Positions 1-4,768 of a stretch of DNA of 6,591 nt are shown in pieces. The stretch comes from CAIQOK01 sp043781315. GTDB lineage: Bacteria > Verrucomicrobiota > Verrucomicrobiia > Limisphaerales > CAIQOK01. The notes beneath the pieces are model-generated. The model worked only from the letters and a program-made list of their open reading frames with translations. It was not told where the DNA came from and made no database searches. Every line of letters begins with the position of its first letter. Positions within the stretch are counted from its first letter, which is position 1. The stretch is taken from the NCBI GenBank assembly GCA_043781315.1, contig JAYWBR010000123.1, forward strand, positions 1 to 6,591, in the 5' to 3' direction. The translations under genes and the position numbers were made by a program.

Positions 1-284
1 GCGGCGTTGGTGAACATCACGCGGAAGACTTCCTCGTTCAGCGCGAAGCGGCTCTTGAGCAGGTTGACGGCCTTGGGTTCGCTCTCGAAAATCACGTTCA
101 CGTAGTAGCCGGAGCTGTGCTTCTTGTCCGCGACGCGGGTGAAGTTTTTCTTCTCCATCTTCTGGACGGTTTCGACTTTGCCGCCGGCGGTCGTGATCTC
201 GGCGGAGATTTTATCAATCGCGTCTTTGATGCTCTCTTCTTTGCCCGCGGTTTCCAATATGAACAAGCCTTCGTATCGTTTCAC
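1..284 (-). CDS. rpsF: 30S ribosomal protein bS6, C-terminus cut by window edge
   Basis: Small-subunit ribosomal protein S6, which binds 16S rRNA together with bS18 on the platform of the 30S subunit. Reading the minus strand from the GTG at 284-282 gives 94 residues starting MKRYEGLFILETAGKEE. The bS6 pattern is clear: an opening KRYEGLFIL strand, an AGGKVETVQKMEKK strand, a YYVNVIFES strand, and ALNEEVFRVMFT near the C-terminus, which aligns with FNDAVIRSMVMR of E. coli S6. Only the last residues or tail lie outside the window. The start is GTG, fused to the pth stop as GTGA, so the two frames share four bases. No good Shine-Dalgarno sequence precedes it (the region is A-rich and lies inside the pth end), so translation is probably coupled to pth. 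Identification is firm. The start rests on the family N-terminus and the overlap. Confidence 0.93.
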   Translation of the reverse strand, partial: MKRYEGLFILETAGKEESIKDAIDKISAEITTAGGKVETVQKMEKKNFTRVADKKHSSGYYVNVIFESEPKAVNLLKSRFALNEEVFRVMFTNA

Positions 285-889
285 TGCTTTTTTCTTTCGT
301 TCGCGGAACCGTCAACGGCTCCGTTAAATTGACTCATTGCCTTCTGCGTTCCGGCGGTCCGCCAGCATTCCGCCTGGTCGCCCACCACGGTTAAAACTTT
401 TTCGGCCAGCTTCATTTCGTCCGGCCCGAATTTTCCCAGCACAAAATTTGTAATTTCCCGCGCGCCATCCGCGCGGCCGATCCCGATCCGCAGCCGGGCA
501 AACTCCCGGGTGCCCAGATGCTGCTCGATGGACTCCAGTCCATGATGCCCGCCGCTGCTGCCGCGTTCCCGCAGCCGGATCCCGCCCAACGGCAGATCCG
601 CGTCATCCACCACCACCAGCAGTTGCGCCGCCGCAATCTGGTAAAACTTCATCACCGCGGCCACGGCTTCCCCGCTCAAATTCATGAACGTCTGCGGCTC
701 GCACAACACCGTCCGACACCCGCTGAACTCAACCCGGGCAATCCGCGCGTTGAATTTCTTTTCCAACGACCAGTTCGCCCGGCACCGTTCCGCCAGTTTC
801 TCGACCAGCAGAAAACCGGCGTTGTGCCGTGTCCGGGCGTACTCCGCGCCCGGATTTCCCAAGCCCACGATGAGATGCAAATTCTCCAT
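281..889 (-). CDS. pth: peptidyl-tRNA hydrolase
   Basis: Cytoplasmic enzyme that cleaves the ester bond of peptidyl-tRNAs that drop off the ribosome, recycling tRNA. The protein is 202 residues, close to the 194 of E. coli Pth. It begins with the family signature LIVGLGNPGAEYARTRHNAG. By alignment with E. coli, N12 matches N10, H22 the catalytic H20, N70 (in TFMNLSG) matches N68, D95 matches D93 and H115 matches H113. The residue after H115 is His (GGHHGLES) where E. coli has N114. The C-terminal half keeps FARLRIGIGRA and the NFVLGKF segment. The ATG at 889 starts exactly at the family N-terminus but has no visible Shine-Dalgarno sequence. The gene lies 48 bases after rplY with a hairpin in the gap, and it overlaps rpsF by four bases at its 3' end. 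The tail after about residue 190 (GAVDGSANERKKQ) is polar and probably disordered. Confidence 0.95.
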   Translation of the reverse strand: MENLHLIVGLGNPGAEYARTRHNAGFLLVEKLAERCRANWSLEKKFNARIARVEFSGCRTVLCEPQTFMNLSGEAVAAVMKFYQIAAAQLLVVVDDADLPLGGIRLRERGSSGGHHGLESIEQHLGTREFARLRIGIGRADGAREITNFVLGKFGPDEMKLAEKVLTVVGDQAECWRTAGTQKAMSQFNGAVDGSANERKKQ

Positions 890-902
890 GCGCGGGGTGA
901 TG

Positions 903-932
903 GCGGCGAAACCAGCCGGGCTGGGTCGCCGC
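903..932 (-). other. hairpin between rplY and pth
   Basis: Inverted repeat seen directly: GCGGCGA at 903-909 pairs with TCGCCGC at 926-932, and inside it CCAGC at 912-916 pairs with GCTGG at 920-924 around the loop CGG. A small asymmetric internal loop (AA opposite G) separates the two helices. In the transcript it begins six bases after the rplY stop codon and ends 13 bases before the pth ATG. No U-run follows, so it is not a standard terminator. It could slow 3' decay of the upstream message or reduce ribosome access to pth. The function is inference. Confidence 0.6.
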
Positions 933-937
933 GCAAA

Positions 938-1702
938 TTATTTCTTCTTCTCGGCGGCTGGGGCGGCGGCCTTCTTGTCGCCCGCCGGCGCGGCGGCTTT
1001 CGCGTCGCCCTTGGCCGGAGCCTTGTCGCCGGCCTTGCCAGCAGGAGCGGCTTCGCCGTCTTCCTTTTTTTCCTTGGTCATTTCCACGTCGCCAGCAGCC
1101 GGAGCGGCGGCGTCGGTGGCGACCACTTCTTCCTCGGCGCGCGGCGGGGCCACGGAGACGACCGGGAGATGCTTGTCGCCGAGAATCTCCACGCCTTCGG
1201 GCGCTTTGACTTCGCCGATGTGGATGGCGCGGTTGATTTCGAGATGGGACACGTCAATGAGGATCTGCTCGGGCAAATCTTTCGGAAGCGCGCGGACTTT
1301 CAACTTGAACAGGATGTGGCCGAGGACACCGCCGTTGTTCTTGACGCCGACGGATTCGCCGGTCGTTTCCACGGGCACCATGACGGTGATTTTTTCCGTC
1401 TCGGAAACCTCGTGCAGATCCACATGCACCACGCCCCGCGTGAGCGGGTGATGCTGAACTTCCTGGAGCAGCGCGAGGCGCTTGGGGCGGGTGTCGCCCT
1501 TGATGGCGACATCCACGAGAATATTTTCGGAAACGGAATGGTGCAGCAAATCGTCAAACTCCTTGGCGCTGACTTCCAAGTTTTGGGGCTTGGACTGGCC
1601 GCCGTAGATCACAGCGGGAATGCGCCCTTCGGAGCGGAGTTTTTTTGACCCGGCCCGGCGGCCGAGCAAACGGGAGGTGGCGTTCAATGGTACAGATTTC
1701 AT
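938..1702 (-). CDS. rplY: 50S ribosomal protein bL25, long CTC form with low-complexity tail
   Basis: 5S rRNA-binding protein of the large subunit, 254 residues. The N-terminal L25 domain (about 1-95) has RLLGRRAGSKKLRSEGRIPAVIYG, the typical G-x-IPAVIYG signature, then LLQEVQHHPLTRGVVHVDLHEV. A second beta-rich TL5/CTC domain (about 96-185) contains VPVETTGESVGVKNNGGVL, LPEQILIDVSHLEI and HIGEVKAPEGVE. Residues from about 190 to the end form an Ala/Pro/Lys/Glu tail with loose repeats of PAGDKKAAAPA type, ending in a KKK run. Such tails are common in long bL25 proteins, but this one is long at about 65 residues. The ATG at 1702 matches the family N-terminus. It has no Shine-Dalgarno sequence; the leader is AT-rich with a tandem 8-mer. 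The gene follows prs by 41 bases, an association seen in many bacteria. Confidence 0.95.
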   Translation of the reverse strand: MKSVPLNATSRLLGRRAGSKKLRSEGRIPAVIYGGQSKPQNLEVSAKEFDDLLHHSVSENILVDVAIKGDTRPKRLALLQEVQHHPLTRGVVHVDLHEVSETEKITVMVPVETTGESVGVKNNGGVLGHILFKLKVRALPKDLPEQILIDVSHLEINRAIHIGEVKAPEGVEILGDKHLPVVSVAPPRAEEEVVATDAAAPAAGDVEMTKEKKEDGEAAPAGKAGDKAPAKGDAKAAAPAGDKKAAAPAAEKKK

Positions 1703-1706
1703 TTTC

Positions 1707-1722
1707 TTAAATTGTTAAATTG
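1707..1722. repeat. tandem 8-mer in the rplY leader
   Basis: Two exact head-to-tail copies of TTAAATTG lie at 1707-1714 and 1715-1722. On the coding (minus) strand they read CAATTTAA twice, ending four bases before the rplY ATG. They leave no room for a Shine-Dalgarno sequence and give an unstructured A/U-rich leader, which could itself favour initiation. The AATTTAA vocabulary resembles the AT-rich arms in the khpA and trmD spacers. Confidence 0.6.
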
Positions 1723-1743
1723 TTTTTGGACTGACCGCATCCG

Positions 1744-2688
1744 CTAACTGGTGCGTCCGCCCTTGAATTCAAACAGCGAATTCACCGACGAATTACTATG
1801 GATGCGCTTGATGGCTTCACCCAAAAGTCCCGCCACTGACAACGTGGTAATCTTCACACCGTCAATCGCCGGGCGCAGGACGGTATCAGTTGTGATTAGT
1901 TCGTCAATAGCGGATTTGCGCAATCTTTCGATGCCCACATCGTTCAAAATCGCGTGTGAAACACAGGCTAAAATGGTCTTGGCCCCCTTCTTTTTCAGGA
2001 GCGTGGCCGCCGAGGTCAGCGTGCCCGCCGTCTCGGTCAGATCGTCCACGAGCAAAACGTTTTTGCCGCGAATTTCACCGATGACGGCCATGGACTCGAC
2101 TTCGGTCGCGCTCTTGCGGCGCTTGGCCACGATGGCTAGGCCGGCTTCGAGCGTCTGGGAGTACGCATGGGCCATTTTCAAGCCGCCCACATCCGGGCTG
2201 ACCACCACGAGGTTGGAAAGTTTTTTTGTCCGCAAATATTCGTACATCACCGGCGCGGCGTAGAGATGATCCACGGGGATGTCGAAGAAGCCCTGGATCT
2301 GCTGCGCGTGTAGATCCATCGTGAGCATCCGGTTCGCCCCGGCGGCGACGAGCAGGTTGGCGACGAGCTTGGCGGTGATCGGCACGCGCGGCTGGTCTTT
2401 GCGATCCTGCCGGGCATAACCGTAAAACGGCAGCACGGTCGTGATGCGCTTGGCACTGGCGCGGCGCAGCGCGTCAATCATGATGAACAGCTCCATCAGA
2501 TGATGGTTGGTCGGCGGCGCGGTCGGCTGGATGATGAAGACTTCCTCGCCGCGGACGTTCTCCTCGATCCGTACAAACGTCTCCCCGTCAGGAAACGGCT
2601 TGATGGTGCACTGCCCCAGTTCCATGCCGATGGACTTGCAGATGGCGCGGGCCAAGGGTTCGTTTGCTGTGCCGCTGAATATTTTCAC
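1744..2688 (-). CDS. prs: ribose-phosphate pyrophosphokinase (PRPP synthase, class I)
   Basis: Makes 5-phosphoribosyl-1-diphosphate from ribose 5-phosphate and ATP, the precursor of purines, pyrimidines, NAD, histidine and tryptophan. The 314-residue length matches class I enzymes (E. coli 315). Visible motifs are FPDGE (32-36) and ARQDRK (92-97) at the ATP site, the signature DLHAQQIQGFFDIPVDHLYA (125-144), VVVSPDVGG (161-169), the flexible-loop KRR (189-191), and the PRPP loop VDDLTETAGTL (214-224). In the loop, E. coli has DDMVDTAGT, so the third acidic residue is Glu here. The start is GTG at 2688, giving MKIFSGTANEPLA, which fits the family start exactly. No Shine-Dalgarno sequence is evident. 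The gene opens the prs-rplY-pth-rpsF unit directly after the rplS terminator. Only about 40 bases separate the two, and no convincing promoter was found there (a lone TAGAAC on the minus strand could be a -10). Confidence 0.96.
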   Translation of the reverse strand: MKIFSGTANEPLARAICKSIGMELGQCTIKPFPDGETFVRIEENVRGEEVFIIQPTAPPTNHHLMELFIMIDALRRASAKRITTVLPFYGYARQDRKDQPRVPITAKLVANLLVAAGANRMLTMDLHAQQIQGFFDIPVDHLYAAPVMYEYLRTKKLSNLVVVSPDVGGLKMAHAYSQTLEAGLAIVAKRRKSATEVESMAVIGEIRGKNVLLVDDLTETAGTLTSAATLLKKKGAKTILACVSHAILNDVGIERLRKSAIDELITTDTVLRPAIDGVKITTLSVAGLLGEAIKRIHSNSSVNSLFEFKGGRTS

Positions 2689-2730
2689 AATCGCGTGTCG
2701 GGTTCTAACACCGGCTTACCGTTGCACCGG

Positions 2731-2762
2731 AAACAAAGAAGCGAGGCCGCAGCCTCGCTTCT
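2731..2762 (-). terminator. intrinsic terminator of the rpsP-khpA-trmD-rplS operon
   Basis: A perfect 10-base-pair stem, GAAGCGAGGC (2738-2747) with GCCTCGCTTC (2752-2761), closes a four-base loop and can be extended by one A-T pair. On the minus strand the stem is followed by TTTGTTT (2737-2731), a usable U-tract. It lies 22 bases past the rplS stop and before the prs GTG, so it separates the two operons. The plus-strand side also has TGTTTT, but no plus-strand gene ends here. Confidence 0.85.
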
Positions 2763-2783
2763 GTTTTGAAAGGGTCACTGGCA

Positions 2784-3164
2784 CTAGGCTTTCTTCGGAG
2801 CCACCGCAACTTTGGCGGCTTTTTCCTTCACCAGCGTCGCGCCCTTGCCGAGGCGTTTGCGCAGGTAGGTGAGCTTGGCGCGGCGGACGGAGCCTTGACG
2901 CTCCACCTCGACCTTGTCCACACGCGGCGAGTGCAGCGGAAAAATACGCTCCACACCTTCGCCATAGCTGATGCGGCGGACGGTGAACGTTTCGTTCAAA
3001 CCGCGGCCGCGCTTGCCGATGACGACGCCGGAGAAAATCTGGATGCGTTCCTTGTCGCCTTCGACAACCTTGGTGTGGACCTTGACGGAGTCGCCCACGC
3101 CAAACGTGGCGTTGTCTTTGCGATACTGTTCCGATTCAATTTTTTCTTGTAATGCCTGGTTCAT
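2784..3164 (-). CDS. rplS: 50S ribosomal protein bL19
   Basis: Large-subunit protein at the 30S-50S interface near bridge B8, 126 residues (E. coli 115). Family features are FGVGDSVKVHTKVVEGDKER, IQIFSGVVIGKRGRGLNETFTVRR, the GVERIFPLHSPRVDKVEV stretch and RRAKLTYLRKRLGK. About 20 residues at the C-terminus (ATLVKEKAAKVAVAPKKA) are a Lys/Ala extension beyond the conserved core. The ATG at 3164 fits the family start and, unlike most genes here, has a clear AGGA eight bases upstream. It is last in the rpsP-khpA-trmD-rplS cluster, follows a long inverted repeat after trmD and ends at a strong terminator. High expression independent of trmD would be expected, since L19 is needed in far larger amounts than TrmD. 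Confidence 0.96.
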   Translation of the reverse strand: MNQALQEKIESEQYRKDNATFGVGDSVKVHTKVVEGDKERIQIFSGVVIGKRGRGLNETFTVRRISYGEGVERIFPLHSPRVDKVEVERQGSVRRAKLTYLRKRLGKGATLVKEKAAKVAVAPKKA

Positions 3165-3172
3165 AAATTATT

Positions 3173-3176
3173 TCCT
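3173..3176 (-). promoter_or_regulatory. Shine-Dalgarno sequence of rplS
   Basis: AGGA on the minus strand, eight bases before the rplS ATG (AGGAAATAATTT then ATG). It stands out because khpA, trmD, rplY, pth and prs in this window have no clear Shine-Dalgarno sequence. It lies just outside the 3' foot of the inverted repeat at 3182-3237, so the site stays free if the hairpin forms. Confidence 0.65.
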
Positions 3177-3181
3177 GATGC

Positions 3182-3237
3182 GTGATGCGTGAAACGTGAA
3201 GAAAAGCCAGAACAGCTTTTCACGTTTCACGCATCAC
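3182..3237. repeat. long inverted repeat in the trmD-rplS spacer
   Basis: A perfect 19-base inverted repeat has its left arm at 3182-3200 (GTGATGCGTGAAACGTGAA) and right arm at 3219-3237. A further AAGC/GCTT pairing (3204-3207 with 3215-3218) leaves a seven-base loop and a three-base bulge. The word TGATGCG is also repeated in tandem on the left (3176-3182, 3183-3189). In the transcript the structure fills nearly the whole gap, from just after the trmD stop to six bases before the rplS AGGA. There is no U-tract, so it is more likely an RNA-stability or processing hairpin, or a dispersed repeat unit, than a terminator. Confidence 0.85.
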
Positions 3238-3240
3238 TTT

Positions 3241-3921
3241 TTAATCTGCATTTTTTTTCGTCAAATCCGGTCTGCGCTCGTTCGTCCGCAACTTCGCCTG
3301 CTCGGCCCGCCACTTGGCAATCTCCGCGTGGTTGCCGGACAATAAAACATCCGGCACCTTCAACCCGCGAAATTCCGCCGGTCGCGTATAATGCGGATAT
3401 TCCAACTGCGCGCCACTAAAAGATTCGTCCGACGAACTCTCGTCGTCGCCCAGCACGCCCGGCAGCAGCCGCGTCACCGCGTCCACCACCACCATCACCG
3501 GCAGCGCGCCATTGGTCAGGACGTAGTCGCCGATGGACAATTCGTCGTCCGCCAACGCTTCCCGAATCCGCTCGTCAAAACCTTCGTAATGCCCCGTGAC
3601 GAACAGCAGATCGTCCAGTTGCGCCAACTCGCGGGCGATGGCCTGCGTGAAGGGCCGCCCGGATGGCGACATTAAAATCACGCGCGTCTTTTCCCGCGCA
3701 AGCTTTTCCACCGCTTCAAAAATCGGTTCCGGCTTGAGCAGCATCCCCGGCCCGCCGCCGAACGGACGGTCATCCACCGTCTTGTGCCGGTCATGGGTGT
3801 AATCCCGCAACTGGTGGATCGTCAGATCCAGCAAACCCGCGTCCCGCGCCCGTTTGATGATGCTTTCATCGAGCGGCCCGGCGAACATCGCCGGGAACAA
3901 AGTGAGCACGTCAATTTTCAC
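3241..3921 (-). CDS. trmD: tRNA (guanine-37-N1)-methyltransferase
   Basis: SPOUT-family enzyme that methylates G37 next to the anticodon using S-adenosylmethionine, preventing +1 frameshifting. 226 residues. Family motifs are LTLFPAMF (6-13), YTHDRHKTVDDRPFGGGPGM (41-60), the knot elements VILMSPSG and TGHYEGFDER (109-118), SIGDYVLTNGALP (129-141), R151 in the RLLPGVLG segment, and PHYTRP plus LLSGNHAEIAKWR. R151 matches catalytic R154 of E. coli. With no gap, E166 falls on catalytic D169, an Asp-to-Glu change. The segment TNGALP replaces the common SGGELP. The start is GTG at 3921 (MKIDVLTLFP) with an AU-rich leader and no Shine-Dalgarno sequence. The C-terminus is shorter than in E. coli (255). 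The gene lies between khpA and rplS; rimM, usually its neighbour, is absent. Confidence 0.95.
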   Translation of the reverse strand: MKIDVLTLFPAMFAGPLDESIIKRARDAGLLDLTIHQLRDYTHDRHKTVDDRPFGGGPGMLLKPEPIFEAVEKLAREKTRVILMSPSGRPFTQAIARELAQLDDLLFVTGHYEGFDERIREALADDELSIGDYVLTNGALPVMVVVDAVTRLLPGVLGDDESSSDESFSGAQLEYPHYTRPAEFRGLKVPDVLLSGNHAEIAKWRAEQAKLRTNERRPDLTKKNAD

Positions 3922-3922
3922 G

Positions 3923-4009
3923 AATGCAAAATTAAAAAATTAAAAATTAAAAAAGTCGGCGCGAATCCGGCGCTCCCCATTTTGCATTTCTAATTTTGCA
4001 TTTTTAATT
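3923..4009. repeat. AT-rich inverted repeat in the khpA-trmD spacer, overlapping the khpA end
   Basis: AATGCAAAATT at 3923-3933 is the exact reverse complement of AATTTTGCATT at 3992-4002. The left side continues as reiterated AATTAAAAA units to about 3954. The right side holds a second TTTTGCATTT copy (3981-3990) and continues as TTTAATT to 4009. Between the arms is a GC-rich core (about 3955-3978) with CGGCGC repeated directly. The left arm starts two bases from the trmD GTG and the right arm runs into khpA, supplying its TAA stop (4004-4006). The layout matches the repeats at 4252-4345 and 3182-3237. Confidence 0.7.
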
Positions 4010-4249
4010 GCGAGGACTGTCCTCGACAATTTCCACCGAACAACGCAGCCCTTTTTTCGAGCTGCCCGCGAGCAGCAGTGATCGGATCGCGTTGATCGTC
4101 ATCCCCTGCCGGCCGATGATCTTGCCGACGTCCGCTGCATCCAGCCGCAGCTCGTAAATCGTCACGCCTTCCCGCTGCACGGGCGTCACGGTCACGGCTC
4201 CGGGATTCTGTACCAGCCCTTTGACGACGTATTCGAGAAAGGCCTGCAT
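4004..4249 (-). CDS. khpA: KH-domain RNA-binding protein KhpA (YlqC type)
   Basis: Small single-KH-domain protein of 81 residues. In Gram-positive bacteria KhpA partners KhpB/Jag and affects RNA binding and cell division. Here only the RNA-binding role can be read from the sequence. The N-terminus MQAFLEYVVKGLVQNPGAV matches the family opening, and the KH core VGKIIGRQGMTINAIRSLL (about 41-59) has the GxxG loop as GRQG. The neighbours, rpsP upstream and trmD downstream, are the standard location. The ATG at 4249 has no Shine-Dalgarno sequence; its leader is the AU-rich arm of the inverted repeat. The end, SPRN then TAA, lies in the next inverted repeat, so the C-terminus was probably set by the repeat. 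Family assignment is strong. Confidence 0.92.
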   Translation of the reverse strand: MQAFLEYVVKGLVQNPGAVTVTPVQREGVTIYELRLDAADVGKIIGRQGMTINAIRSLLLAGSSKKGLRCSVEIVEDSPRN

Positions 4250-4251
4250 AC

Positions 4252-4345
4252 GAATTCAAAATTAAAAATTAAAAAGCCAAAACTCGGCGGACACTTGGTC
4301 CGGCCGCCACGCCATTTTTAATTTTGCATTTTTCATTTTGAATTC
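4252..4345. repeat. AT-rich inverted repeat filling the rpsP-khpA spacer
   Basis: GAATTCAAAAT at 4252-4262 is the exact reverse complement of 4335-4345. With one mismatch the pairing continues through another six bases, and both arms go on as A-rich AAAATTAAAAA units (left to 4275, right from 4315). The core is GC-rich and holds its own hairpin: CGGAC (4288-4292) with GTCCG (4298-4302), loop ACTTG, extended by CGG/CCG across a one-base bulge. The repeat fits the gap exactly. One tip touches the rpsP stop codon (4346-4348) and the other is two bases from the khpA ATG. The TGCAAAATTA word is shared with the repeat at 3923-4009. Confidence 0.8.
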
Positions 4346-4600
4346 TCAGACAGCAACGGCGGCCTTGCTCAGGCGCTTGATGAAGCTGGCGACGGTGTCG
4401 CTCGGCTGCGCGCCTTTGCCGACCCAGTAGGTCACGCGTTCAAGATCGAGGGTGACGTTGTTGTCCTTCTTCAAGGGCTGGTACGTGCCGATCTCCTCGA
4501 TGAACTTGCCATCGCGGGGACTGCGGCCATCGGCCACGACAATGCGGAACACCGGGGTGTTTTTTGCCCCGACGCGCTTCATGCGAATTTTAACTGCCAT
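4346..4600 (-). CDS. rpsP: 30S ribosomal protein bS16
   Basis: Small-subunit assembly protein, 84 residues (E. coli 82). The sequence MAVKIRMKRVGAKNTPVFRI, then VVADGRSPRDGKFIEEIGTYQPL, is diagnostic for bS16. It is followed by LDLERVTYWVGKGAQPSDTVASFIKRL. The ATG at 4600 is the family start. An AGGA lies about 13 bases upstream (TAGGAAAAGACTTTATTT then ATG), rather far for a Shine-Dalgarno sequence. First gene of rpsP-khpA-trmD-rplS, with its own promoter at 4674-4702. Its stop directly abuts the inverted repeat before khpA. In many bacteria ffh lies upstream; here the accessory methyltransferase pair is found instead. Confidence 0.97.
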   Translation of the reverse strand: MAVKIRMKRVGAKNTPVFRIVVADGRSPRDGKFIEEIGTYQPLKKDNNVTLDLERVTYWVGKGAQPSDTVASFIKRLSKAAVAV

Positions 4601-4617
4601 AAATAAAGTCTTTTCCT

Positions 4618-4702
4618 ACCTGCCGCGCCGCCACACCGGTCGCCCGCCGCAGGTTTCCAAAAAAGGAACGCAGAGCCTAGCCACGCCCCGGAAGATTGGC
4701 AA
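4618..4702 (-). promoter_or_regulatory. sigma70-type promoter and leader of rpsP operon
   Basis: On the minus strand TTGCCA (4702-4697) and TAGGCT (4679-4674) are separated by exactly 17 bases, a good -35/-10 pair. The predicted start is near 4667, giving a leader of about 65 bases before the rpsP ATG. In the leader ACCTGC (4618-4623) can pair with GCAGGT (4649-4654) around a GC-rich loop, so a leader hairpin is possible but weak. No other promoter-like pair was found between the methyltransferase stop and rpsP, so this probably drives the whole ribosomal-protein cluster. Confidence 0.6.
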
Positions 4703-4768
4703 GTGCTGTTTTGCGGAATTTTGAACGTTGCCCAGATCATTCATTCATTTCGAAAAGGAGACTGAATT

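Noticed and set aside
684..1451. A 255-codon plus-strand frame rich in Ala and Ser.
   Set aside because: It mirrors the low-complexity tail and body of bL25 in another frame; no start signal or known motif.
518..1648. A 376-codon open frame on the plus strand.
   Set aside because: It is antisense to pth and rplY, its translation is Arg/His/Gly-rich with no family features, and its length follows from high GC in the real genes on the other strand.
2689..2730. Promoter for prs between the rplS terminator and the GTG.
   Set aside because: A TAGAAC resembles a -10, but no -35 lies at an acceptable distance; not strong enough to list.
3990..4259. Alternative minus-strand frame of 89 codons over khpA.
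   Set aside because: Arg/Asp-rich out-of-frame reading of khpA; the khpA frame has a clear KH domain.
4252..4345. Inverted repeat read as an intrinsic terminator after rpsP.
   Set aside because: The GC hairpin is followed on the minus strand by mixed sequence before the AU-rich arm, and khpA, trmD and rplS must be transcribed from the only promoter seen; attenuation is possible but not shown.
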